Below, one piece after another: positions 17,517 to 27,696 of a DNA stretch of 64,000 nt. Each line of letters begins with the position of its first letter. Within the stretch, counting starts at the first letter, position 1. The translations under genes were made by a program, and so were the position numbers. The notes under the pieces are model-generated. The model searched no databases, was not told the DNA's origin, and saw only the letters and a list, made by a program, of their open reading frames with translations. The stretch covers positions 4,199,001 through 4,263,000 of the forward strand of contig NZ_CP159289.1 of the NCBI RefSeq assembly GCF_040448675.1, given 5' to 3'. Source of the DNA: Dyadobacter sp. 676 (lineage in GTDB: Bacteria; Bacteroidota; Bacteroidia; Cytophagales; Spirosomataceae).

Positions 17517-18983
17517 ATGAACCCTTACATATCCCTGCTGATCCTGGTGGTTTATTTCGGAATGCTGATCACGGTGTCCATTTTTACTTCCAAAGGGGCG
17601 GATACGAATACCTTTTTTACGGCTAACAGGCAGTCGCCGTGGTACTTGGTGGCTTTCGGGATGATCGGCACCTCCCTGTCCGGCGTCACCTTCGTTTCCG
17701 TACCCGGGGCGGTGGTGAATATTCAGTTCTCCTATTTCCAGGTAGTAATAGGGTATATCCTGGGTTACCTCGTGATCGGGACGGTGCTGATGCCGCTTTA
17801 TTACCGGTTGAACCTGATTTCGATTTATTCTTATCTCGAACAGCGCTTTGGGTTTTGGTCGTATAAAACCGGTTCGGCTTTTTTCCTGCTTTCCCGGACG
17901 GTCGGTTCGGCGGTGCGTTTGTATGTGGCGGCGCAGGTTTTGCAACTGGCATTATTCAAGCCGCTGGGCGTTCCTTTCGAGGTGGCGGTAGCGATCACCA
18001 TCTTCCTGATCTGGATTTATACCTTTAAGGGCGGGGTCAAAACGATTATCGTAACCGATACCCTGCAGACATTCTTTCTTATAACCGCCGTAGTGCTCAC
18101 GATCGTGCTCGTTTCGGGTGAATTGAATCTCGACGGCTTTGGCGGGATCTGGACGGCCGTTCAGAAAAGCGGGTATTCGCAGATATTCTATTGGGATACC
18201 AACGATCCTAAAAATTTCTTCAAACAGTTCTTTGCCGGCGTTTTCATCGCGATCGTCATGACTGGCCTCGACCAGGACCTGATGCAAAAGAACCTAACCT
18301 GTAAAAACATCGGCGAAGCGCAGAAGAATATGTTCTGGTTCGTGGTTGTGCTGGTGATCGTCAACTTTCTTTTTCTCTCGCTGGGTGCATTGCTTTACGT
18401 ATATGCAGAGGCGCAAGGCATTCCTGCGCCTGCAAAGACGGACGACTTCTATCCAATGCTCGCATTGAACCACCTGGGGCTGGTAGTTGGTATTACGTTC
18501 CTGCTCGGTATTACCGCAGCCACCTACGCCAGCTCCGACTCGGCCCTTACGGCCCTTACTACCGCATTCTGTATCGATTTCATGAATATCGAAAAGCGTC
18601 CGGAGGAAAAGCGGGCGTCGATCAAGTTCTGGGTGCATGTAGGGTTTTCGGTGATTTTCTACCTGGTGATCCTGGTATTTAACAGAATGAACAACAAAGA
18701 AGTGATCACCGCGGTGTTCGACCTGGCCGGCTATACTTACGGGCCGCTGCTGGGGCTGTTCGCATTCGGGGCATTTTTGAAGCGCCCCGTAAAAGACCGC
18801 TTCGTACCATTCGTTTGTATTCTCGCGCCGATTGTGACCTACATTATCAACGATCATTCCGCGGAGTGGTTCAATGGCTATAAATTTGGCTTTGAAAGGC
18901 TCATTATCAATGGCTTGATAACATTCATAGGGCTTTGGTTGCTGCATGACAGGAACGGCCGGCGTTACGTACCTCAGGCATAG
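17517..18983 (+). CDS. Sodium/solute symporter (SSS family)
   Basis: A 488-residue inner-membrane transporter with about 13 transmembrane helices. The family signature is visible in GMIGTSLSGVTFVSVPG near residues 45-60 and in the SDSALTALTTAFCIDF stretch near residue 345, which belongs to the Na+ site region. SSS proteins import sugars, amino acids, sialic acid or similar solutes with Na+. Nothing nearby reveals the substrate. A hairpin terminator follows the gene. Confidence 0.92.
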   Translation: MNPYISLLILVVYFGMLITVSIFTSKGADTNTFFTANRQSPWYLVAFGMIGTSLSGVTFVSVPGAVVNIQFSYFQVVIGYILGYLVIGTVLMPLYYRLNLISIYSYLEQRFGFWSYKTGSAFFLLSRTVGSAVRLYVAAQVLQLALFKPLGVPFEVAVAITIFLIWIYTFKGGVKTIIVTDTLQTFFLITAVVLTIVLVSGELNLDGFGGIWTAVQKSGYSQIFYWDTNDPKNFFKQFFAGVFIAIVMTGLDQDLMQKNLTCKNIGEAQKNMFWFVVVLVIVNFLFLSLGALLYVYAEAQGIPAPAKTDDFYPMLALNHLGLVVGITFLLGITAATYASSDSALTALTTAFCIDFMNIEKRPEEKRASIKFWVHVGFSVIFYLVILVFNRMNNKEVITAVFDLAGYTYGPLLGLFAFGAFLKRPVKDRFVPFVCILAPIVTYIINDHSAEWFNGYKFGFERLIINGLITFIGLWLLHDRNGRRYVPQA

Positions 18984-19009
18984 CTGCGACAAGCCATATT
19001 AATATTCGG

Positions 19010-19046
19010 AATCCCTGGAATCGGTTACACGATTTCGGGGATTTTT
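19010..19046 (+). terminator. Rho-independent terminator after the symporter
   Basis: An imperfect 14-bp stem (19010-19023 with 19030-19043, 12 of 14 paired) followed by a T run. Confidence 0.7.
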
Positions 19047-19170
19047 CTTGTATATATCCAAAAAAATATTAACTTTCTGATAAAATCAGGCGTGCCCCGA
19101 CATGCCACCTGATGGATGTTTCATTGAAGATTAAGTGGGTTATTTATTTAACAAACTAAACTTTTGCAAT

Positions 19171-19743
19171 ATGAAAACACTGTCAGTCATTTTATTAAGC
19201 GTTGTACTCTGTGTTTCTTGCAAGGACAAAGCAAAAGAGGAGGAGGCTGCCCGTCAAGCCCACCTCGAACAGGAAAAGAAAGCCATTAAAGCAGTCATAG
19301 AGAATGAAACAAGGTCATTTTTTGCGCGCGATTACAATGCCTGGAAATCGAATTACGCGCAGACCGACTATGCTTTTCAGGCTTGGAGCAATGATGACGG
19401 TACCTTCGATTCCAATGTAGGTTGGGCGGATATCAACAGACAGGTAGGCAAATACATCGCCGCCAATCCCGAGCCTGTTTCCAGCCACCCGATCGTAGAG
19501 CGAAAGAATATGATTTTCAAGTTTTATGACGGTAATGTAGCCTATCTCACCTGGGACCAGTTCAATAGCGATAAATCCGAAAAGAACTTTCACCACAGCA
19601 AGGAAGTAAGGCTGCTCGAAAAGATCAACGGCGAATGGAAGATCGTTTGTGTGTCGGCATTCTGGGATTACAGGCACCCGATACCTGCGAGCAGACTGCC
19701 GATGATCCAGAAGATCGCGAATGAAAGCAGGGGAAAAATTTAA
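19171..19743 (+). CDS. Lipoprotein with SnoaL/NTF2-like domain
   Basis: A 190-residue protein. The start at 19171 gives a short lipoprotein signal with lipobox VSCK. The mature part begins with a charged helix (KAKEEEAARQAHLEQEKKAI) and continues as a cone-shaped NTF2/SnoaL-like domain: an N-terminal helix with the FFARDYNAWKSNYA pattern and later strands YLTWDQF and WKIVCVSAFWDY. Such domains bind small ligands or act as limited enzymes; the substrate is unknown. The family assignment rests on pattern and is moderate. Confidence 0.65.
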   Translation: MKTLSVILLSVVLCVSCKDKAKEEEAARQAHLEQEKKAIKAVIENETRSFFARDYNAWKSNYAQTDYAFQAWSNDDGTFDSNVGWADINRQVGKYIAANPEPVSSHPIVERKNMIFKFYDGNVAYLTWDQFNSDKSEKNFHHSKEVRLLEKINGEWKIVCVSAFWDYRHPIPASRLPMIQKIANESRGKI

Positions 19744-19877
19744 TCTGCAAGCAACTTTTAAAGCGTTCGGTTTCAGGCATAAATGTTCGGTTCTGAACAG
19801 ATGGCTAACCGGGCGCAAGGAGATGAAAAATTTTTGAAATTATTTGTAAGCTACTCGTTATCAGTGCTGTATAAGTT

Positions 19878-19929
19878 GGATGTGCCGAAGGTCGGTCGAA
19901 AAGAGCCGGGTTTGGCACATCCTTTTTTT
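19878..19929 (+). terminator. Rho-independent terminator
   Basis: A perfect 9-bp stem (19878-19886 with 19914-19922) followed by seven T. The 27-nt loop can form a small inner stem. It lies 135 bp after the lipoprotein stop, in a gap with no other gene. Confidence 0.75.
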
Positions 19930-19983
19930 ATGTAAAGTCAACTGTGCGATTGTACAGAGCCAAACTTTTAAAACTTATTAGCC

Positions 19984-20382
19984 ATGAAAATCTCCATTGT
20001 TTCTATCCTGACCGGCGCCCTGGCGCTCACATTGTCGCTCACGTCTTTTGCCGCCGACAAAAAGAAAAACAAAGAAGAAAAAGAAACAGCCCGCGTAATG
20101 AGCTTCGATGCCGCATTGTACAAAATCAGCGATACCAACAAGGTAAAGCTGTCCGTTGACAAAAAAGAAAACGAAAGGCTGCGTGTCGTACTGAAAGACA
20201 AGGCCGGCAAGATTTACTACTCGGAAGTATTCAACGAGCGCGACACCAAATATCGCCGCGTGTTCAACCTCGACGAGATGAGCGACGGAACCTACTATTT
20301 CGAACTGTCGCACAAAAAAGACAAGCTGGTGAAAGAGGTCAATATCGAGAGCACCAGCTCCAAGATGATCTCTTTACAGTAA
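19984..20382 (+). CDS. Small secreted protein of unknown function
   Basis: A 132-residue protein with a signal peptide ending near TSFAA and a Lys/Glu-rich linker, then a single beta-rich domain. The pattern MSDGTYYFELSHKKDKLVKEV resembles the last strands of Bacteroidota sorting or Ig-like domains, but it lacks a type IX consensus start. Function unknown. It has its own upstream terminator-bounded region and a bidirectional terminator after it, so it is probably monocistronic. Confidence 0.65.
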   Translation: MKISIVSILTGALALTLSLTSFAADKKKNKEEKETARVMSFDAALYKISDTNKVKLSVDKKENERLRVVLKDKAGKIYYSEVFNERDTKYRRVFNLDEMSDGTYYFELSHKKDKLVKEVNIESTSSKMISLQ

Positions 20383-20395
20383 GCGTAGGATCAAT

Positions 20396-20430
20396 AAAAA
20401 TCCCGGTCTTGCGAAAGACCGGGATTTTTT
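20396..20430. terminator. Bidirectional rho-independent terminator
   Basis: A perfect 15-bp stem (20396-20410 with 20415-20429, loop GCGA) with A/T runs on each side. It separates the convergent small secreted protein and the alkyltransferase-like gene. Confidence 0.88.
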
Positions 20431-20433
20431 ATG

Positions 20434-20766
20434 TCAATGCAGTTCCTTCTCGGGATCCCAGAAGCATTCCTCCCAGTTGACGATCCGGTTGTTTTCGACT
20501 TTCACCCCTTCGCTTTCGAGCCTTTCCTGCATGGTGGTAGGAGTTTCAAATAGATGGCTTGCGCTCAATTCGCCGACCTTGTTCACTACTCGATGTGCGG
20601 GGATACCCTGTTCATGGTAGCTGTTGCCCATCGCCCAGCCGACCATTCTTGCACCGCGTTTGGAGCCCAGGTAAGCCGCAATTGCGCCGTAGGAAGTGGC
20701 GCGGCCTTTCGGTATCTGCCTTACGACGTCGTACACATCGTTAAAAAAGTCATTTCCCTTTTTCAT
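20434..20766 (-). CDS. Alkyltransferase-like (MGMT-family) protein
   Basis: A 110-residue protein of the O6-alkylguanine-DNA alkyltransferase fold. The DNA-binding helix-turn-helix motif is present ([24 protein letters not shown]). In true alkyltransferases the active site is PCHR; here it reads PAHRVV, so the cysteine is replaced by alanine. Alkyltransferase-like proteins bind O6-alkylguanine without repairing it and flag it for nucleotide excision repair. I took the ATG at 20766, which overlaps the end of the upstream DUF3109 gene by 17 bp; the longer start at 20847 adds a non-conserved tail. Confidence 0.85.
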   Translation of the reverse strand: MKKGNDFFNDVYDVVRQIPKGRATSYGAIAAYLGSKRGARMVGWAMGNSYHEQGIPAHRVVNKVGELSASHLFETPTTMQERLESEGVKVENNRIVNWEECFWDPEKELH

Positions 20767-21349
20767 GCTCGTTAGCGCGCGCTTGCTGTCTTTCGTCGAT
20801 TTCGTCTGAAAGCTGGCGGTACCAATCTTCGCCGTAGGCCCGAACAAGCGGTTCTTTCAGGAATTTGTAAACCGGCACTTTCAGCTGCTGGCCGAGACTG
20901 CACGCCGGGCTGCATATTTCCCAGCGGTCGTAATTAAGTGCGTGGTACTGCTCGTATTTCGTAACCCTGATCGGGTACAAATGGCACGAAATAGGTTTCT
21001 TATAGCTGATCTTGCCATCGTTGTACGCTTCTTCGATGGCGCATTTGAGAATGCCTTTCTGGTCGTAAATCGCGTAAGCACATTCACGGCCATTGATGAT
21101 CGGCGTCACATAGTCGCCGTCCCAATCTTTGGTCCAGGTGCCCTCCGCGGCGATTACTTTTTTGCCGGATTCGGTCAGGTAGGGCTCCACTTCGGGATAA
21201 ATCTCATCGAGTATCGCGAGCTCAGCCTCATCCAGCGGGGCACCGGAATCCCCCTCCACACAACACGCGCCTTTGCATTTGTCCAGATTACAAACAAACT
21301 CCTGGTCTTCGATGTCGTCGCTAATGCAAGTATTTTCAATGAGAATCAT
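20750..21349 (-). CDS. DUF3109 family cysteine-cluster protein
   Basis: A 199-residue cytoplasmic protein with a YkgJ/DUF3109-like cysteine cluster: [11 protein letters not shown] near residue 20, and further cysteines in [22 protein letters not shown] and CSPACSLG. Clusters like this bind zinc or an Fe-S centre. The function of the family is unknown. It lies 12 bp after the lytic transglycosylase and overlaps the alkyltransferase-like gene, so it is part of the galE-to-20.4-kb transcription unit. Confidence 0.8.
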   Translation of the reverse strand: MILIENTCISDDIEDQEFVCNLDKCKGACCVEGDSGAPLDEAELAILDEIYPEVEPYLTESGKKVIAAEGTWTKDWDGDYVTPIINGRECAYAIYDQKGILKCAIEEAYNDGKISYKKPISCHLYPIRVTKYEQYHALNYDRWEICSPACSLGQQLKVPVYKFLKEPLVRAYGEDWYRQLSDEIDERQQARANEHEKGK

Positions 21350-21361
21350 AATGGGAACAGC

Positions 21362-23866
21362 CTATTGCTGAGGTATTTTGAGTTTTTGTCCCACCATAAC
21401 ACTATTTCCGGACATATTGTTTAATTTCTTGATATCCTCCACATTGGTATGGTAGTTCTGGGCGATGCGGAAGAGCGTTTCGCCGGGGGCGACCGTGTGC
21501 GTTTGCACACCCGACGACTGATTGTCGGAGGTAGCTTCACCGCCCTCTCCTTTTCGCACGCGTAATTTCTGACCGGATTTCAGACGGTCAGAGTCGCTCA
21601 GGTTATTCAGATCGAGCAATTCCTTGATAGAAATTCCGTAGGCTTTTGAAATGCTGTAATAAGTCTGTCCGCTCTGAACGGTGTGGAATTCGCTGCCAGA
21701 CGTTGCAGAAAGCCGTGTTTCTTCTTTGATTTCTTCCGGCGTCTTGAATGTAGACGCAGGTGCCGGACGCTCCACAGCTACTTTGGCGGGGGTTTCTTCC
21801 GCACCGGACTTCGAAACGAGCAGTCGTTGCCCGGTTACCAGACGGCTTTGAGCGGTACGGTTGTTGATCGCCAGCAACTCGCGGAGCGGCAGGTTATATT
21901 TATTGGCTATACTGAAATAAGTTTCGCCGGATTGCACCGTGTGATAGCTGGGCGCCGCGGACGCAGCTGCGACTGTTTTCTCTTCGGCGCTGCTCCAATT
22001 TGCGGGCTCGGTTTCCTTTCTGGCAGGAACCTCCTTTTCAGCTTCCGCGTCGCGGGAGGCACGTTCGGAACGCATGCGCGTGTATACCGATCCCGAGGAA
22101 GCAGTCGTACGCGTATTGTTCGGCGTTACCACCTTGCCCGGCGATTTACCTGCGGCTTTTTCTTCCTCGTTCGATTTGAACGTACTGTTGGCGTCATCCT
22201 GTGTGATGATCACGACACGGTCGTCGGGGGTATTTGAGGCCGCCGGTGCAGCGGTTGGTTTATTTGCGGCAGCGGGTGCGGACGGCTTATAGAGGCCGGC
22301 CGTATTGGCTGCCGCCTTTGTAGCCGACGCGACGGCGGGTGCGGAAGCTGGTTCCGTTTCCTTTGCAACACTGCTTTCGCCTTTTTCAACCAGGACCGGC
22401 GTGTATTTTTTACGGCCGGAGGGGTTACTTGGAATGTTGTTGCTTGTTGAAGCGGCTGGCGAGGCGGTGGAAGCAACGGGCGCTTTTTCGGGTACTACCG
22501 CAATTACCGAATCTTTCCTGCCCGGGGCTTTCGGTTGTGGCGGCGCGATGATCTCGATTGGCTGTTTACGCGGACGTTTTTTGGTCAGGAAAAGAACCTG
22601 GCCGGTTTGAATAGGGTAGTTGCGGCTGGTAGTGCGGTTAAATTTCAGAAGGTTCACCAAACGGATACCATATTGCTGCGAAACGCTCAACCACGTATCG
22701 CCGGGGCGTGCCGTGTGGAATGGGGTTGTCGCTTTTTTGTTCTTGCGGGCCAGGTAATATACTTGCCCGGGAACAAGGGGCATATCCGCCAGCAGGTCGT
22801 TGTAGCGCATAAAACGCGGCGTACGAATGCCGGCCGCTTTGGCCAGGGTTTTAGGTTTGTCGCCCGCACGAGCTTCAATACCCGGCAATCCGTTGATTTC
22901 GTAAAGTGTAGGCGAATTAGGCTCCGGAAGTTGAACAGCCGACTTTTTGAGTATCGGGAAGCCGGTATCTTCATAAACCGAAGCGACGGCCGTCTGGCGG
23001 GGCGGTAATGACAGCTTTTCGCGAACGGAGGCTACCTGGTCAACGGGAACAGGCAGTGTGACAAGGTATTCGCGGTCGTCCGGCACTTTGTCGCCGTTCA
23101 GCCATCTGTTGTGGTTTTTCAATTCAGCGGCGGGGACGCCCAGCGATTTGGCTATTTCGTCAAGGGACTGGCCTTTACCATAATCGGACTCCATCAAAAC
23201 ATAGGCATTCGGCGATTTGTAGCGCTCGATACCCGCTTCCAGTGCGATTTTGTGTGCAAAGAAACGGAGTACATAGCGGTCCGTCTTACCGGTGAGTGTC
23301 ACCTCGCGTGCGTATGCCCAACTCGCGGGAACGACCTTTTTGACACCTCCCGCACCCTGATAGTAGGAATATAAAGTGGTAACCCAGTTATTGAACTGCT
23401 GGTTGTTCTTTTTAAGGTACCATGCGGCAGCGTGTGTGGAGGAGCTGATATTTTTTCTTTCATCCACATCATTGTCCACACGGAGGTTCAATTCACGCGC
23501 CGTTTCCGGCTTGAACTGCCAGTAACCAACGGCATTCGAGCTCGAAACGACGTCGGGGCGGAAGGAGCTTTCCTGAACGGCCAGATATTTGAAGTCGATA
23601 GGCACCTCTTCATCCATTAAAATGCCCTCCACGATCGGGAAGTGCATAATGGCACGATCCATTTTCTCTTCCCAAAACTTTTTGTTAGACATCAGACTTT
23701 TGATGTCTTCCTCGATAATATCCTGCGCGCCCCGGTCGAATTTGACGGTAACTCCGCCGAAGGATACGCTCGCCGGGACTTCGGGCGCTTGCGCAAAAAC
23801 TGCGTTGCCGGTCAGCAGCAGGACAATAACAAAAGAGATGATGTTGCTAATGGAAGTTCTGGCCAT
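21362..23866 (-). CDS. LysM-containing lytic transglycosylase (MltD-like)
   Basis: An 834-residue exported murein hydrolase. After a signal peptide (to about residue 26) comes an SLT domain: AVQESSF holds the catalytic Glu near residue 95, followed by VGYWQFKPETARE and YYQGAGGVKK. LysM domains follow: one near residues 385-425 and three C-terminal ones beginning YHTVQSGETYF, FHTVQSGQTYY and THTVAPGETLF. A ~200-residue Ala/Pro/Ser/Lys linker lies between them. MltD-type enzymes cleave glycan strands to anhydromuropeptides. It is 31 bp after the O-methyltransferase gene in the same run. Confidence 0.92.
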   Translation of the reverse strand: MARTSISNIISFVIVLLLTGNAVFAQAPEVPASVSFGGVTVKFDRGAQDIIEEDIKSLMSNKKFWEEKMDRAIMHFPIVEGILMDEEVPIDFKYLAVQESSFRPDVVSSSNAVGYWQFKPETARELNLRVDNDVDERKNISSSTHAAAWYLKKNNQQFNNWVTTLYSYYQGAGGVKKVVPASWAYAREVTLTGKTDRYVLRFFAHKIALEAGIERYKSPNAYVLMESDYGKGQSLDEIAKSLGVPAAELKNHNRWLNGDKVPDDREYLVTLPVPVDQVASVREKLSLPPRQTAVASVYEDTGFPILKKSAVQLPEPNSPTLYEINGLPGIEARAGDKPKTLAKAAGIRTPRFMRYNDLLADMPLVPGQVYYLARKNKKATTPFHTARPGDTWLSVSQQYGIRLVNLLKFNRTTSRNYPIQTGQVLFLTKKRPRKQPIEIIAPPQPKAPGRKDSVIAVVPEKAPVASTASPAASTSNNIPSNPSGRKKYTPVLVEKGESSVAKETEPASAPAVASATKAAANTAGLYKPSAPAAANKPTAAPAASNTPDDRVVIITQDDANSTFKSNEEEKAAGKSPGKVVTPNNTRTTASSGSVYTRMRSERASRDAEAEKEVPARKETEPANWSSAEEKTVAAASAAPSYHTVQSGETYFSIANKYNLPLRELLAINNRTAQSRLVTGQRLLVSKSGAEETPAKVAVERPAPASTFKTPEEIKEETRLSATSGSEFHTVQSGQTYYSISKAYGISIKELLDLNNLSDSDRLKSGQKLRVRKGEGGEATSDNQSSGVQTHTVAPGETLFRIAQNYHTNVEDIKKLNNMSGNSVMVGQKLKIPQQ

Positions 23867-23897
23867 AAAAAGTAAATGCTCGCCTGACTATTGAGTA

Positions 23898-24539
23898 CTA
23901 TAATTTTTGAAGAATCATCAATCCGTCACGGATCGGTAGCAGAATGTTGGATACCCGCGGGTCTTCGTGGACCATCCGGTTGAAATCCAGCAATGCCTGC
24001 GTGTCTTTGTCTACCTTTTTCAACTGCTGGACGACCTTGCCGCTCCAGAGCACATTATCCGCAATCAGGAAGCCACCTTTACGGACTTTGTCAAGGCAGA
24101 GGTTAAAATAAGAAGAATAATTGATTTTATCCGCATCGATGAAAACGATGTCGAATGTATCGGTGAGCGTCGGGATAATGTCGAGCGCATTGCCGATACG
24201 GTAGTCGATCCGGTCACTGAAAGGTGTCTGGTCGAAATACCGCCTGGTGAAGCTTTCGAGTTCTTCGTTTATATCGATGGTGATCAACTTGCCGCCGGGG
24301 TTGAGGCCTTCGCAGAGGCAGATGCCCGAGTAGCCCGTATAAGTACCGATTTCCAGGATACGGTCGGGCCGGATCATCCTGGAAATCATCGAAAGGAACC
24401 TGCCCTGCATGTGCCCCGAGAGCATACGGGGGCTGAGAATGTTGGCGTGGGTTTCCCTGTTGAGGGATTTCAGCAACGCATTCTCATCTTCCGTATGGGC
24501 TGCGGAATATTCTTCGATTTCCTCTACCAAAAACTTCAT
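23898..24539 (-). CDS. O-methyltransferase (COMT-like family 3)
   Basis: A 213-residue SAM-dependent O-methyltransferase. The SAM site is seen in ILEIGTYTGYSG, and the metal-site motif in VFIDADKINY, followed by a later DNVLWSGKV. The family methylates catechol-like or other hydroxyl groups with Mg2+. The substrate is not apparent; sitting after rmlA may indicate a surface polysaccharide or lipid substrate, but this is only context. Confidence 0.88.
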   Translation of the reverse strand: MKFLVEEIEEYSAAHTEDENALLKSLNRETHANILSPRMLSGHMQGRFLSMISRMIRPDRILEIGTYTGYSGICLCEGLNPGGKLITIDINEELESFTRRYFDQTPFSDRIDYRIGNALDIIPTLTDTFDIVFIDADKINYSSYFNLCLDKVRKGGFLIADNVLWSGKVVQQLKKVDKDTQALLDFNRMVHEDPRVSNILLPIRDGLMILQKL

Positions 24540-24577
24540 TCGAATATAATATGTGCTAATCCCTATGCCAATGCCGG

Positions 24578-25444
24578 TCAGGCATTAGCCACAATGCGTT
24601 CCAGATAAGTGCCGTAGCCGCTTTTTACCAATGGCCGGGCGATTTCGCGCAATTGTTCTGCATTAATAAAGCCCATGCGGTACGCGATCTCCTCAATGCA
24701 ACCCACTTTTAAACCTTGCCTTTCTTCGATAACCTGAACGAACTGGCCGGCCTGCATGAGCGATTGGAATGTACCGGTGTCCAGCCATGCCGTGCCGCGG
24801 TTGAGGACGCCTACTTTCAATTTGCCGCGTTCGAGGTAAACCCGGTTCACGTCCGTGATTTCCAGCTCGCCCCGCGGTGACGGAGGGATAGTTTTGGCGA
24901 TTTCCACCACATCGTTGTCATAAAAGTACAAGCCCGGAACCGCATAATTGGATTTCGGCTGCACAGGTTTTTCTTCGATGGAAATCACATTATTGGATTT
25001 GTCAAACTCTACAACGCCGTAACGCTCGGGATCGTGCACCTGATAGGCGAAGATCACGCCGCCGTCGGGATCGTTGTTGGACTGGAGCAGGCTCGAAAGG
25101 CCCGACCCGTAGAAAATATTATCGCCGAGGATCAGCGCAACCTTGTCGTCGCCGATGAACTCTTCGCCGATGATGAACGCCTGCGCCAGACCGTCTGGGC
25201 TGGGTTGCACGGCGTAGCTGAACTCGCAGCCCAGACGGCTGCCGTCACCGAGCAGTTTTTCGAAATGCGGCAGGTCGTGCGGGGTCGAAATGATCAGGAT
25301 TTCGCGGATACCCGCCAGCATCAGAATGGACAGCGGGTAATATATCATCGGTTTGTCATAAACGGGCATAAGCTGCTTGCTGACTGCCAATGTGAGGGGG
25401 TGTAATCTCGTACCGGAACCGCCGGCCAGAATAATGCCTTTCAT
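24578..25444 (-). CDS. rmlA: Glucose-1-phosphate thymidylyltransferase
   Basis: RmlA makes dTDP-glucose from dTTP and glucose-1-phosphate, the first step of dTDP-rhamnose and related sugars. The 288-residue length is typical, and the nucleotide motif [18 protein letters not shown] is at residues 8-25, with the later ILGDNIFYG and the [12 protein letters not shown] segment. It lies 35 bp after rmlB in the galE-rmlB-rmlA run. rmlC and rmlD are not in this window. Confidence 0.95.
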   Translation of the reverse strand: MKGIILAGGSGTRLHPLTLAVSKQLMPVYDKPMIYYPLSILMLAGIREILIISTPHDLPHFEKLLGDGSRLGCEFSYAVQPSPDGLAQAFIIGEEFIGDDKVALILGDNIFYGSGLSSLLQSNNDPDGGVIFAYQVHDPERYGVVEFDKSNNVISIEEKPVQPKSNYAVPGLYFYDNDVVEIAKTIPPSPRGELEITDVNRVYLERGKLKVGVLNRGTAWLDTGTFQSLMQAGQFVQVIEERQGLKVGCIEEIAYRMGFINAEQLREIARPLVKSGYGTYLERIVANA

Positions 25445-25479
25445 AAACAGAGTTTCAATTGAGTAAAAAAATGACCGGA

Positions 25480-26535
25480 TTAACGATCCTGGTACATTTC
25501 ATCATAATACTTCTGGTAATTGCCGGAGGTAACGTTGTTGAGCCAGTCCTGATTCGCCAGGTACCAGTCGACCGTTCTTTCCAGACCTTCCGCGAATTGG
25601 AGCGAAGGTTTCCAGCCCAGTTCCTCGGACAGTTTGGTGGCATCGATCGCGTAACGCAGGTCGTGTCCGGCGCGGTCGGTTACGTAGGTGATCAGTTGCG
25701 CGCTTTCGCCTTCGCTGCGACCGAGCTTGCGGTCCATAATGCTGCACAGCAGGTTCACCAGATCGATGTTTTTCCACTCGTTATGGCCACCGATATTATA
25801 AGTATCGCCATTTGCCCCTTTGTGGAAAATCACGTCTATCGCGATCGCGTGGTCTTCTACAAACAGCCAGTCGCGGATGTTTTCGCCTTTTCCGTAAACC
25901 GGAAGCGGTTTTTTCTGGATGATATTGTGGATCATCAGCGGGATCAGCTTTTCGGGGAAATGGTTCGGGCCGTAGTTGTTCGAGCAGTTCGAAATAACTA
26001 CCGGCAGCTTGTAAGTATTGTGGTAAGCCCGTACGAAATGGTCGGAGGAGGCTTTCGATGCCGAGTAGGGCGAACGTGGATCGTATTTGGTCGTTTCCAC
26101 GAAGAATGTGCCGGGGTCGTGCAGTTCGCCGTACACTTCGTCGGTAGAAACGTGGTAGAAGCGGCGTCCGCTGAAATCGTCTTTCCACGTTTTTTTCGCC
26201 GCATTCAGAAGGTTTACGGTGCCAACGACGTTCGTCATCACGAACGACATCGGATCGGTAATGGATCGGTCGACATGGCTTTCCGCAGCGAGGTGTATCA
26301 CGCCGTGGAAGTCGTTTTCGGTAAACAGGTTGTAGATAAAAGCGGCGTCGACGATATCGCCCTTTACAAATGTATAGTTTGGCGCATGCTCGATATCGCG
26401 CAGGTTTTCGAGGTTGCCCGCGTACGTGAGTGCGTCGAGGTTATAAATATGATATTCCGGGTGAAAGTTGACAAACCGGCGCACAACGTGTGAGCCGATA
26501 AAACCCGCCCCGCCCGTAATCAGGATTTTTTTCAT
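25480..26535 (-). CDS. rmlB: dTDP-glucose 4,6-dehydratase
   Basis: RmlB converts dTDP-glucose to dTDP-4-keto-6-deoxyglucose with bound NAD+. The 351-residue extended SDR protein has [10 protein letters not shown] near residue 7, STDEVYG with the catalytic threonine/Asp/Glu site, and the [10 protein letters not shown] motif with the Tyr-x-x-x-Lys pair. Its ATG overlaps the galE stop (ATGA), so the two are translationally coupled. Confidence 0.95.
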   Translation of the reverse strand: MKKILITGGAGFIGSHVVRRFVNFHPEYHIYNLDALTYAGNLENLRDIEHAPNYTFVKGDIVDAAFIYNLFTENDFHGVIHLAAESHVDRSITDPMSFVMTNVVGTVNLLNAAKKTWKDDFSGRRFYHVSTDEVYGELHDPGTFFVETTKYDPRSPYSASKASSDHFVRAYHNTYKLPVVISNCSNNYGPNHFPEKLIPLMIHNIIQKKPLPVYGKGENIRDWLFVEDHAIAIDVIFHKGANGDTYNIGGHNEWKNIDLVNLLCSIMDRKLGRSEGESAQLITYVTDRAGHDLRYAIDATKLSEELGWKPSLQFAEGLERTVDWYLANQDWLNNVTSGNYQKYYDEMYQDR

Positions 26536-27551
26536 TTTTCAGCTGTTAGTTTTAATTGCCAGTTCCAGGCGTCGCGCAATGCTTCGGCCATGGTTTTCTC
26601 GGCACGCCATTTCATTACATTATTTACTTTATCGGACTGTGCGTAGATCTTCTCGACGTCCCCTTCCCGGCGCGGGCCGATGGTATAATTCAGTTTGACG
26701 CCGTTTACTTCCTCAAAAGTATTAATCAATTGCAAAACGGTATAGCCCTCGCCCGTTCCGACATTAAATACGTCATAATAGTTAGTATCCGTTTGTTCTT
26801 CGAGCAGGTCGAGCGCCTTCACGTGCGCCTTCGCAAGGTCTACCACGTGGATGAAGTCGCGGATACACGTGCCGTCGGGCGTATTGTAGTCGTTGCCGAA
26901 AACGGTGAGCGACTTGCGGAGGCCGGCCGCCGTTTGCGTAATAAACGGAACCAGGTTGCTGGGAACACCATTGGGCAACTCGCCGATGAGCGACGATTCG
27001 TGGGCGCCGATCGGGTTGAAGTACCGGAGCGAAATGGCTTTAAGGCCAGGACCGGAATGTACGTGGTCGCGGATGATATCCTCGGCAATAGCCTTGGTAT
27101 TGCCATAAGGCGAATTGGCCGGCAGGCGCGGCGTACTTTCGGTTACCGGCAGCTTTTCGGGCTGGCCATATACCGTGCACGACGACGAGAATACGAATTT
27201 ATCGACATTGAATTCCTTCATGGCACGAAGCAGCACCAGGAGGGAGACCAGATTGTTTTCGTAGTAGTTCAGGGGTTTTTCAACCGACTCGCCCACAGCC
27301 TTGTACGCTGCGAAATGGATGACGCCGTCGAACTTCTCCTTTTCAAACAGCGCCCTTATTTTCGGGGCATCATTGCAATCGATTTCGTAAAACGGAAACT
27401 CTCTGCCGGTGATCTTTTTGATTCCTTCTAAAACGTTGAGATTTGAATTGTACAGATTGTCGACAATGACCGGTTCGAACCCTGCGTTGTGCAACTCTAC
27501 AACGGTATGAGAACCGATAAAACCGGCCCCTCCGGTAACGAGAATTTTCAT
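26532..27551 (-). CDS. galE: UDP-glucose 4-epimerase
   Basis: GalE interconverts UDP-glucose and UDP-galactose. The 339-residue protein has [11 protein letters not shown] at the N-terminus, the SSSCTVYG stretch, and the catalytic Tyr-x-x-x-Lys in SPYGNTKA; the C-terminal GTGEGYTVLQ and RREGDV motifs are typical. It opens the minus-strand run that continues through rmlB, rmlA, the methyltransferase, the lytic transglycosylase, DUF3109 and the alkyltransferase-like gene. Confidence 0.95.
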   Translation of the reverse strand: MKILVTGGAGFIGSHTVVELHNAGFEPVIVDNLYNSNLNVLEGIKKITGREFPFYEIDCNDAPKIRALFEKEKFDGVIHFAAYKAVGESVEKPLNYYENNLVSLLVLLRAMKEFNVDKFVFSSSCTVYGQPEKLPVTESTPRLPANSPYGNTKAIAEDIIRDHVHSGPGLKAISLRYFNPIGAHESSLIGELPNGVPSNLVPFITQTAAGLRKSLTVFGNDYNTPDGTCIRDFIHVVDLAKAHVKALDLLEEQTDTNYYDVFNVGTGEGYTVLQLINTFEEVNGVKLNYTIGPRREGDVEKIYAQSDKVNNVMKWRAEKTMAEALRDAWNWQLKLTAEK

Positions 27552-27696
27552 GCGTTATGTGCGTTTTTTATAAAATTATGGTGGTATAGATGGTCTTGAA
27601 GCGGCAAATTTTTCCGGGCAAAAGTAGAAAATTTGACGTCCATAAAAAAAAATGTTTTTATTTATCCGTTGGTTGTAAAACGCAGATTTGAGGATA

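Noticed and set aside
25459..26493. 344-codon frame antisense to rmlB
   Set aside because: rmlB is certain on the minus strand; the antisense translation shows no family pattern.
27465..27490. T-loop-like GGTTCGAACCC sequence suggesting a tRNA
   Set aside because: It lies in conserved galE codons and no acceptor or anticodon stem can be formed around it.
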